The notes below the pieces were generated by a model. That model did no database searches. It was not told the DNA's origin and worked only from the letters and a program-made list of their open reading frames with translations. The position numbers and the translations under genes are program-made. A stretch of DNA of 64,000 bases from Rheinheimera maricola (lineage in GTDB: Bacteria; Pseudomonadota; Gammaproteobacteria; Enterobacterales; Alteromonadaceae), in the NCBI RefSeq assembly GCF_016918075.2, contig NZ_JAERPS020000003.1:62001-126000 (forward strand), in the 5' to 3' direction. This document shows, piece by piece, positions 33,565-40,480 of the stretch (position 1 is the stretch's first letter; every line of letters starts with the position of its first letter).

Positions 33565-35529
33565 TTAGTCGCTAATAAGTTGGTCCAAACTAAAGCGTAA
33601 AGAACGTGACGCGGGTTGCTCACCACGGCCAAGCCGGCCAAAAAACACTTTATGACTAAACACCTGTGGCGGTAACAGCGCTTTTAACTTCTGATCCATC
33701 TCAATAGCGTTATTTATTGCCTGCTGATTAGTAGTAAAACTGATGTCATCGCGCAGGTAAGTCGAAAATATTACCGGGGTTTGTTCGGGTTGAAACCCCA
33801 GCTTAAGTTTGGCTGCTGTTAACCAAAAGCGCTGCAGTGCCCTGCCCGCTTCAACCTGTTGGCCTAACGTAACAGGTGCTTCAGCGGTGCTGTATAGCAC
33901 AAAGTGAGCGCTACATTTTAACGCTGGCAGCAGATCTAGCTGCAATCTGGGGGCAATAGTACCGCCCATATACTTCGCCATAAACTCAAAACGCTGCCAG
34001 CTGGCTAATGCCCACTTCATTAACTTAGCCGTGGCCGGGTCGACCCCCAGCGCTTGCTCGGGTATTTTATCGATGCTGAACTTTTTGCCCCAGTCGATAA
34101 TTTTACTGTGTACGTCATAACCCTCTTTCATTATTAACCGGGTATAGGCATTGCCATACAACAACTTAGCCACTTGCCAGCGCTCGCTGCGCGATTCAAA
34201 CCAGTGCACTGCAAATCCCTCTGGTAGCGCTTGCTCTAACTGTTTTTTCTCTTGCGCGGTTAACGCGGCAGTGCCCATAGGCCGGCGCTGCACGGTACGG
34301 GTTTCGATATAAGGTGCCAATGGGTCGGCGGTAATAGTGTCATCAGCTACCAATTCAACGCTATATACCGGTTGTTCAGGGTTGCTGCGATTTGTGTTGT
34401 TTAGCTGCAGGCTATAGCCCCGTTCTGATGCGGCAATTATTGCCGTTTCCAGTAAAGCACCATGTGCCATATTGCTGGCAAAACCATTTAAGTCATACAC
34501 CACGTCATGTCGGGTGTCATTGGCTAAAATATCGCACTGTAGTGCCGAAGTCGGTCGAAAACGCCAGCATTGCGTATTGTCACCACTGGGTGCCCAACGC
34601 GCTTTATCTAGTACATAGCGCAGCGGATCTTGCTCTGGTGCCAGCTTTGGCGGTGTAACAGCGGCTTGGTTAAGAAAGTGTTTGCGGCCCAAGTGTAATG
34701 CTAATCGGTTAATCGGGTTAGCATTGCCAAATGGCCGCCAGCTGATGGAGTAGCGATTTTCAAAGGCATCGAATTGCAAACAGCGTGGCGCAGCAATCAC
34801 CTTGCCACGATTAAGCAATAGCTTTAGCGCCTGAGTCGCGGCTACACCGGCACATAATTCACAGGCCATTATGGTTGAAGGCCCTTTACGGGCAGGTAAA
34901 TTAATGCTCTCTGGCACCACCAAGTAATTACTGTGTAAGCGCGCTGGCGACAAGCCAACAAAGAAGCGCAGATACTGTTCATTTTCGTCGCAGCCATCGA
35001 GTTGAAAGTACTGCTCGAAACTCATTTTGCCCGGCAAAAAATTCAGGTTGGCCACGCCCATGCCAAGCGGTGCAGCAGTTACTGCCGGGATGCCTGCAGC
35101 GTAGGCTTGTTTAAACATTAAGCTGCGGATTTTTAATACAAAAAAATCTAAACCGTCGATATAAACGTCGGCACCTTGCAAAAACGCCGCCATATTTTGC
35201 TCATTTACTCCATCGGCAAAGGTGGTAACAATGATGTCAGGATTAATATCTTGTACCATCGCCACTATGGTATCGACCTTCTTCTGACCAACAGATGACA
35301 TTCTGGCGCCTGCCTGGCGGTTCATATTTTCGACATCAAAGCTGTCAAAATCAGCCAGGTGCAAATGGCCGACACCAAGCCGCGCCAGAGTGAGTGCGTG
35401 TGCTCCGCCTACCCCGCCTAAACCGGCAATTGCCACACATTTGCTGGCCAACAATTGTTGCTCTGCCAGCGTGACCCAGCCAATATTGCGAGAGAACGCG
35501 CGAAAGTAATCAAACGCAGGAGCGGACAT
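33565..35529 (-). CDS. ThiF-type adenylyltransferase fused to nitroreductase-like domain
   Basis: A 654-residue fusion. Residues 1-300 are an E1/ThiF/MoeB-like domain: 'CVAIAGLGGVGGAHALTLAR' (nucleotide loop), 'LADFDSFDVENMNRQAGA' (conserved Asp and NRQ Arg) and 'MACELCAGVAATQALK' (one CxxC; I do not see the second CxxC of a standard zinc site). From about 320 onward 'VLDKARWAPSGDNTQCWRF' and 'IETRTVQRRPMGTAALT' resemble the FMN nitroreductase fold. An adenylating plus a flavin-oxidising domain in one chain recalls azol(in)e-forming enzymes, but the substrate is unknown. It is 6 bp downstream of the FeeM-like acyltransferase gene. Confidence 0.85.
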   Translation of the reverse strand: MSAPAFDYFRAFSRNIGWVTLAEQQLLASKCVAIAGLGGVGGAHALTLARLGVGHLHLADFDSFDVENMNRQAGARMSSVGQKKVDTIVAMVQDINPDIIVTTFADGVNEQNMAAFLQGADVYIDGLDFFVLKIRSLMFKQAYAAGIPAVTAAPLGMGVANLNFLPGKMSFEQYFQLDGCDENEQYLRFFVGLSPARLHSNYLVVPESINLPARKGPSTIMACELCAGVAATQALKLLLNRGKVIAAPRCLQFDAFENRYSISWRPFGNANPINRLALHLGRKHFLNQAAVTPPKLAPEQDPLRYVLDKARWAPSGDNTQCWRFRPTSALQCDILANDTRHDVVYDLNGFASNMAHGALLETAIIAASERGYSLQLNNTNRSNPEQPVYSVELVADDTITADPLAPYIETRTVQRRPMGTAALTAQEKKQLEQALPEGFAVHWFESRSERWQVAKLLYGNAYTRLIMKEGYDVHSKIIDWGKKFSIDKIPEQALGVDPATAKLMKWALASWQRFEFMAKYMGGTIAPRLQLDLLPALKCSAHFVLYSTAEAPVTLGQQVEAGRALQRFWLTAAKLKLGFQPEQTPVIFSTYLRDDISFTTNQQAINNAIEMDQKLKALLPPQVFSHKVFFGRLGRGEQPASRSLRFSLDQLISD

Positions 35530-35535
35530 AAATAC

Positions 35536-36309
35536 TCAACCTTTATCTTTAGACAAATAGGGATACAACAGTAATTGCGGTGCTAATTGTTGTTTAAGTA
35601 AATGAAACAACTCAAGCACTTCAGGATTCAGCGCAGACGTAAATTTATGTTCAGGCAGATAAAATAAGGCTCGGGTGCCATGGTAGTCCATTTCTTCACC
35701 AATTTGTTCAAATGCCAGTCCTAAGCGTTCCAAGCGTTTTTTTAATCTTGGCTCTACTACCACGAACATAGCGCGATGATGACACATTTGCGTTAACGCG
35801 ATAATGCTAAGGTACAAGCCAATGGCAATATTAGGAAAGTTGCGCCGTTCTTCTTCAGAAAAGACATCATTGTCGAGATTTATCTCGTTAACTACATAAG
35901 GGATGTTTTTTTCACCTAGACGCCGGCGAAAAGCTTCAGGCACGGCTAAACGAGAAATCTCGCTGAACGAACCACGCCGAAATTCAGATAAATCGATCAG
36001 TTCGCTGTTAACCGACTCCATGCAATGAGACTCAAACGGCAGCTTACTGTCGGGTTTATCCGGCGGTGGAATAACCAGCCTGGCAGTACCGGCGTACTGC
36101 CCCGTGCGCTTGTGTAATAGCAACAGTGCAAAAGCGTAGTCATCACACTCGTCAGTTTCCATGCCATTTTCACGCCGGGGTTCCCATCCCAATTCGTCAC
36201 AATAAACCGCATGTCTTATCCGAAATGATTCTTCGCGTAAAATTGTTGATCCGGCAAACTTAATTTCAAAATAGAGATTAAAGTTTTCCGCTAAACTGCC
36301 ACAATCCAT
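35536..36309 (-). CDS. PEP-CTERM/exosortase system-associated acyltransferase
   Basis: A 257-residue GNAT-fold protein of the TIGR03694 type, related to FeeM-like N-acyl amino acid synthases and autoinducer synthases. 'FRIRHAVYCDELGWEPRREN' near residue 27 and 'EISRLAVPEAFRRRLGEK' near residue 138 are characteristic. The protein probably takes an acyl group from an acyl carrier protein and joins it to an amine; the two XrtA-type ACPs in the window are plausible donors. It forms a two-gene operon with the ThiF/nitroreductase fusion. An A+T-rich 130-bp leader upstream (36310-36439) should contain its promoter. Confidence 0.9.
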   Translation of the reverse strand: MDCGSLAENFNLYFEIKFAGSTILREESFRIRHAVYCDELGWEPRRENGMETDECDDYAFALLLLHKRTGQYAGTARLVIPPPDKPDSKLPFESHCMESVNSELIDLSEFRRGSFSEISRLAVPEAFRRRLGEKNIPYVVNEINLDNDVFSEEERRNFPNIAIGLYLSIIALTQMCHHRAMFVVVEPRLKKRLERLGLAFEQIGEEMDYHGTRALFYLPEHKFTSALNPEVLELFHLLKQQLAPQLLLYPYLSKDKG

Positions 36310-36439
36310 AGTGATATCCGCTTATCTACAAAGGCTTATTATTATATTAGTCAGGGTTTGTTTGGTTTACATAGCAAAATCATACGACAAAACTAAATTG
36401 ATACATAAAGCACCTTATTGTTACTTTATATTTACTTTA

Positions 36440-36940
36440 TTATTCGTTTTGACCAAAATGCTGAGCTAACTTAGTAAGCGCCGAGCCGGTAACACGGTTA
36501 ATGCGCCAATCGTGCAACATAGTCGCGCCTTGTGACTGATAGAAGTCGATGGCCGGTTGATTCCAGTCCAGTACTGACCACTCCAGCCGGCCACAATCAC
36601 GCTCTACAGCAAGCTTGGCCAGATAAGTTAGTAGTAGCTTACCTAAGCCGTGACCACGATACTGTGGCAATACAAATAAATCTTCCAGATAGATCCCCGG
36701 CTTTGCTAAAAAAGTAGAAAAATTATGAAAAAACAGCGCAAAACCAGCGGGCTGATGTTGATATTCGGCAATGACGACTTCGGCATAGGCTCGGCTGCCA
36801 AACAATGTTTGTTTTAATTTCTCTTCAGTCGCCACAACCTGGTCAGATAATTTCTCATATTCTGCTAGTCCCTGAATAAATGCCAATATTGTGGGAATAT
36901 CTTGTTCGGTAGCTAGACGAAGACTTATATCAGAGGCCAT
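36440..36940 (-). CDS. GNAT family N-acetyltransferase (diamine acetyltransferase-like)
   Basis: A 166-residue protein. ATG 36940 has AAGGAAA upstream; the longer frame to 36982 starts within the preceding terminator and is not credible. 'IYLEDLFVLPQYRGHGLGKL' is the acetyl-CoA-binding R/Q-x-x-G-x-G/A block, and 'LRLATEQDIPTILAFIQGLA' with 'LEWSVLDWNQPAIDFYQSQG' are typical of the spermidine/diamine N-acetyltransferase group. The substrate is unproven. It lies downstream of fadE but is separated from it by a good terminator, so it is probably transcribed alone. Confidence 0.9.
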   Translation of the reverse strand: MASDISLRLATEQDIPTILAFIQGLAEYEKLSDQVVATEEKLKQTLFGSRAYAEVVIAEYQHQPAGFALFFHNFSTFLAKPGIYLEDLFVLPQYRGHGLGKLLLTYLAKLAVERDCGRLEWSVLDWNQPAIDFYQSQGATMLHDWRINRVTGSALTKLAQHFGQNE

Positions 36941-36956
36941 TGTATTTCCTTTATTC

Positions 36957-36999
36957 AATAAAAAACGCCGATAATACAACAAAGTACTATCGGCGTTTT
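36957..36999 (-). terminator. Intrinsic terminator after fadE
   Basis: A 12-bp perfect stem, AAAACGCCGATA with TATCGGCGTTTT, and a 14-base loop. On the minus strand it ends in T-rich sequence just after the fadE stop. Confidence 0.85.
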
Positions 37000-37014
37000 A
37001 ATGTTGCAAGTGCT

Positions 37015-39330
37015 TTAGGCGGCGTTTGCTGCAGCTAGCGCCATCGCTTCTAACTCACCCGCTTTAAAGCTGTCGACACTGATTGCACTAAAGCGCAGTG
37101 TGTTCATTTTTGTTAGCTGCTCAGCTTCTGCTGCGCTTATAACCTGAGCGGCCAGGGCTTGCTCTATGGTTTGTGCCAACGGCTGCTTACGCGCTAGTGT
37201 GCCATCGCGCTGGGCTTGATAAATTTTCTTCATCAAAGGCTGCGCCGCATGCATGGCGACAAAGGCACTTTCCATCAATCCGGTTGCGTCGTTTTCGTCG
37301 CTGCCGACATAACACAGATGGGTTAAGCGGTCCCGCACCACACCCGGCTTTGACAGTGCTTCGCAAATTTGAATCGCAATGTCATCGTCTGGCATTTTGT
37401 AGCCGATACCAAATGGGAACACTAGCGTTCTCAGGACGCGAGCCACTATACGGTTAGGGAAGTTAGCAAAAAAGCCGTCAAAAGCCCGACCAATTTCAAA
37501 CAGCGCTCGCTGCAAACTGTAATGTACAAACGGTAGGTCGCCCTGCTGACGCCCGCTATCTTCATAAAACTTCAGCACTGCCGAGGCAATATATAACTGG
37601 CTTAATACGTCACCCAAGCGGGCTGACAGCATTTCACGGCGTTTTAACTCTCCGCCTAGAATTAGCATGGCGAAATCGGCACTAAGTGCCAGTGCACGGC
37701 TCATACGGCTTAACTGCTTGTAATACCTTGCCGTTTCGCCAGACACCGGAGCGCTGTTAAACACACCTGCGGTTATACCCTGCCATAAGGCACCAAAGGT
37801 ATTGCCGGTGGCAAAACCAATATGCTTTATCAGCAGATTATCAAACTGTTTTAAACCTTGTTCTGCATCGGGGTTGGCTGCGGCTTCAAGCTCTGCCAAC
37901 ACATAGGGGTGGCAACGCGTTGCACCCTGGCCAAAGATCATCAGATTACGCGTTAAAATGTTTGCACCTTCCACCGTAATCGAGATAGGAATACCCATGT
38001 AGCCATGCGCCAGATAGTTTTTAGGGCCTACCTGAATAGCGCGGCCAGCATGAATATCAAACGCGTCATTCATTAGCGTACGCGACATCTCTGTCATGTG
38101 GTATTTGGCGATAGCAGTTACAACGCTTGGGCTTAGCTTCATGTCGATAGCACCGGCAGTCATTACCCGCATGGCTTCAAGGCTATAGTTTAAGCCGCCT
38201 ATGCGCGCTAATGATTCCTGTACACCTTCAAATTTACCAATAGACATGCCAAATTGCTGGCGCACATAACCGTAGGCGCCTGTCATCCGTGCGGCAAGGT
38301 GCCCGGTAGCAGTTGCCAATGCCGGTAGGCTTATTCCGCGGCCAGCAGATAAACATTCAACCAGCATACGCCAGCCACGACCGGCATAATCTGGCCCGCC
38401 TATAATCCAGTCCAGTGGGATAAACACGTCTTTACCGTAAGTGGTGCCGTTCATAAACGCCATATTCATTGGAAAATGCCGGTCACCAATTTCAACACCT
38501 TTGTGGCTGGTTGGAATAAGCGCACAAGTAATACCCAACTCTTCTTTATCGCCCAGCAGTTGCTCGGGATCATACAGCTTGAACGCCAGGCCCAATACGG
38601 TTGCTACTGGTGCCAGGGTAATATAACGCTTGTCCCAGTTCAGCCGGATACCGACAACTTCTTTACCTTCAAATTCGCCTTTGCAAATGACGCCGCTATC
38701 CGGAATACCACCAGCATCAGAACCAGCTTCCGGGCCGGTCAACGCAAAACAGGGTACGTCGGTACCGTTAGCCAGGCTTGGCAGCCAAAAATCCTTTTGT
38801 TGCTGGGTGCCATAATGCATTAGCAGCTCACCCGGGCCTAAGGAGTTTGGCACCATAATAGTTACCGCAGCCGTTAAACTGCGGGTAGCAATGCGCGATA
38901 CGATGGTCGAGTTAGCAATTGCAGAAAATTCACGGCCGCCATAAGCCTTGGGAATGATCATGGCGAAGAAACCTTCACGTTTGACAAAATCCCAAACCGC
39001 TTCGGGTAAGTCGCGTTGCTCTTGCACTATTTTGTAGTCGTCCAGCATTTTCAGCAGGGTTTCTACCTGGTTATCCATAAATGCCTGTTCTTCGGCATTA
39101 AGTTCAGCTTTGGGGAAACTATGTAGCTTCTGCCAATCCGGCTTGCCTTTAAACAGTTCACCATCCCACCAGACGTCTCCTGCTTCCATGGCTTCGCGTT
39201 CGGTATCCGAGAGTGGTGGCAGTATTTTTTTAAACACCGTAAACACCGGTTTGGTGATCAAGTTACGGCGAATATCGGCAACACCGAAAATCACCAACGC
39301 AGCAACCAGTAAAATTATCAGGATTAACAT
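37015..39330 (-). CDS. fadE: Acyl-CoA dehydrogenase FadE
   Basis: A 771-residue protein, close to the 814 residues of Escherichia coli FadE. ATG 39330 follows AAGGAAGG; the upstream GTG at 39345 overlaps that site. The first 20 residues are a membrane segment ('MLILIILLVAALVIFGVADI'), as in FadE. 'CFALTGPEAGSDAGGIPDSG' is the FAD/substrate block, 'ITVEGANILTRNLMIFGQG' near residue 450 the family's catalytic-region block. It performs the first step of beta-oxidation. It lies 1 bp after the stop of psrA and is thus in one operon with its likely regulator. Confidence 0.95.
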   Translation of the reverse strand: MLILIILLVAALVIFGVADIRRNLITKPVFTVFKKILPPLSDTEREAMEAGDVWWDGELFKGKPDWQKLHSFPKAELNAEEQAFMDNQVETLLKMLDDYKIVQEQRDLPEAVWDFVKREGFFAMIIPKAYGGREFSAIANSTIVSRIATRSLTAAVTIMVPNSLGPGELLMHYGTQQQKDFWLPSLANGTDVPCFALTGPEAGSDAGGIPDSGVICKGEFEGKEVVGIRLNWDKRYITLAPVATVLGLAFKLYDPEQLLGDKEELGITCALIPTSHKGVEIGDRHFPMNMAFMNGTTYGKDVFIPLDWIIGGPDYAGRGWRMLVECLSAGRGISLPALATATGHLAARMTGAYGYVRQQFGMSIGKFEGVQESLARIGGLNYSLEAMRVMTAGAIDMKLSPSVVTAIAKYHMTEMSRTLMNDAFDIHAGRAIQVGPKNYLAHGYMGIPISITVEGANILTRNLMIFGQGATRCHPYVLAELEAAANPDAEQGLKQFDNLLIKHIGFATGNTFGALWQGITAGVFNSAPVSGETARYYKQLSRMSRALALSADFAMLILGGELKRREMLSARLGDVLSQLYIASAVLKFYEDSGRQQGDLPFVHYSLQRALFEIGRAFDGFFANFPNRIVARVLRTLVFPFGIGYKMPDDDIAIQICEALSKPGVVRDRLTHLCYVGSDENDATGLMESAFVAMHAAQPLMKKIYQAQRDGTLARKQPLAQTIEQALAAQVISAAEAEQLTKMNTLRFSAISVDSFKAGELEAMALAAANAA

Positions 39331-39331
39331 A

Positions 39332-40018
39332 TTACCTTCCTTCACTCGCCAGTAACGGCGCGGTTTGACTTAATTGACTAACTAAAGGGATGGGGGCAGC
39401 TATTGCTGCAGACAGATACGGCAACAGGCGTAATATCACGCCTTCGATATCGACATTTTCGTTAAAATCGGCCTCTGCTATTTCAGCCAACGCCTCACTG
39501 GAGGCCATGGTAAATACCACAGTGCCTAGTGAAAAATGTAAGCGCCAAAACAATTCGCCGGCAGGTAACTCCGGACAAGCCTGCTGAACTAGCAACACCA
39601 GCTTGTCTAGTACCCGACCATAGTGATGGTTAAAAAACCAACGCAAATGGCCTTGTACATCGGTGTAACCACGACCAAGTAGCTGTAAAAAAATACGGGT
39701 ACCGTGTGGGTGTACCTTGTTCAGCTCTAACAATGGCCGCACAAAAACTGACAGTACCTGATTCAGACTATTAGGCTGCTGCGCTGCCAGCAAGCGGTTA
39801 AACTCCTGGTCTAAACGTGGCATTAATACCAGCAGATAACGCTGCAACACCGCCTGAATAAGCTCTTTTTTAGAGCCAAAATGATAGTTCACCGATGCCA
39901 GATTCACTTCAGCCTGGCTGGTTATTTGGCGTAAAGAAGTGCCGTTATAACCTGTTTCAGCAAACAAGCTTTGCGCTGCATCCAGTATTTTATGTTGGGT
40001 ACTGAGTTTGTTTGACAT
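39332..40018 (-). CDS. psrA: TetR-family fatty-acid regulator PsrA
   Basis: A 228-residue TetR-type repressor. ATG 40018 is chosen since the longer frame has no start signal and the HTH lies at the normal distance. 'KILDAAQSLFAETGYNGTSL' and 'TSQAEVNLASVNYHFGSKKE' are the HTH; the latter is nearly identical to Pseudomonas PsrA ('VNLAAVNYHFGSKK'). PsrA senses long-chain acyl-CoA and represses fad genes. A PsrA-type box lies 17 bp upstream of the start, so it probably controls itself and the coupled fadE. Confidence 0.88.
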   Translation of the reverse strand: MSNKLSTQHKILDAAQSLFAETGYNGTSLRQITSQAEVNLASVNYHFGSKKELIQAVLQRYLLVLMPRLDQEFNRLLAAQQPNSLNQVLSVFVRPLLELNKVHPHGTRIFLQLLGRGYTDVQGHLRWFFNHHYGRVLDKLVLLVQQACPELPAGELFWRLHFSLGTVVFTMASSEALAEIAEADFNENVDIEGVILRLLPYLSAAIAAPIPLVSQLSQTAPLLASEGR

Positions 40019-40034
40019 AACCAAATCAATATTT

Positions 40035-40060
40035 AAACACGTGTTTGAAATGTACGTTTG
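40035..40060 (-). promoter_or_regulatory. PsrA-type operator pair upstream of psrA
   Basis: AAACACGTGTTTG (40035-40047) fits the PsrA consensus (G/C)AAAC-N4-GTTT(G/C), and contains a 12-bp perfect palindrome. GAAATGTACGTTTG (40047-40060) is a slightly weaker second copy. Both lie just upstream of the psrA start codon. Confidence 0.7.
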
Positions 40061-40160
40061 AATTAAATAACTGTCAAGTAGCAATTCGCTTACTGGTCTT
40101 ACCTCGCACCATGGCGGCAACGCTATTTCAGGGACATTTTTGTTAAATGTTAAAAAGCGC

Positions 40161-40195
40161 TTGACAGCCGCACGCAGATCCGCGACGTTAACGTC
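40161..40195 (+). promoter_or_regulatory. Possible promoter/operator of the TonB receptor gene
   Basis: TTGACA at 40161-40166 is a perfect -35 hexamer. The perfect 12-bp palindrome GACGTTAACGTC at 40184-40195 lies where the -10 would be, so it looks like an operator, but the -10 itself is poor. It is about 40 bp upstream of the leader ORF. Confidence 0.4.
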
Positions 40196-40234
40196 ATAGT
40201 TTTTACCCCCATTTTTTTATAAGGAGACGTAGCG

Positions 40235-40309
40235 ATGCAGAAATGCGCCATCAATCATTACAGCTATTACGTCTCTCCTCACTACTTGTCCGAGTGGTTT
40301 AACAATTAG
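40235..40309 (+). CDS. 24-residue leader peptide upstream of the TonB receptor
   Basis: ATG 40235 has a near-perfect AAGGAGA ribosome site 7 bases ahead. The frame codes for 24 residues (starts MQKCAINHYSYYVSPHY) and stops at TAG 40307. It is strikingly aromatic and His-rich: four Tyr, two His, one Trp and one Phe. A GC-rich hairpin begins 4 bases after the stop. This layout is like a leader peptide whose translation controls the downstream gene, here the TonB receptor at 40481. It could instead be a free small protein. Nothing else recognisable lies between 40310 and 40480 apart from that hairpin. Confidence 0.5.
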   Translation: MQKCAINHYSYYVSPHYLSEWFNN

Positions 40310-40313
40310 TTCT

Positions 40314-40334
40314 CCCTCTGCGTCTGGCAGAGGG
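40314..40334 (+). promoter_or_regulatory. Hairpin directly after the leader ORF
   Basis: CCCTCTGC and GCAGAGGG form a perfect 8-bp stem around GTCTG. No T-run follows, so it is not a plain terminator. It may be an attenuation or ribosome-stalling element that works with the leader peptide. Confidence 0.5.
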
Positions 40335-40480
40335 CTTCGCTTACCTTACTTCTCTAATCTAACTGAACGTCGCCTGTTGCGATTAGGTTTGTATTTGGGA
40401 TCTCACTGCTAAGACGCATTTTTACTGCTTTTCAATCAGATTGCCTTTTAAGGCAGCGTTTATTGTTCAGAGGAATGTGT

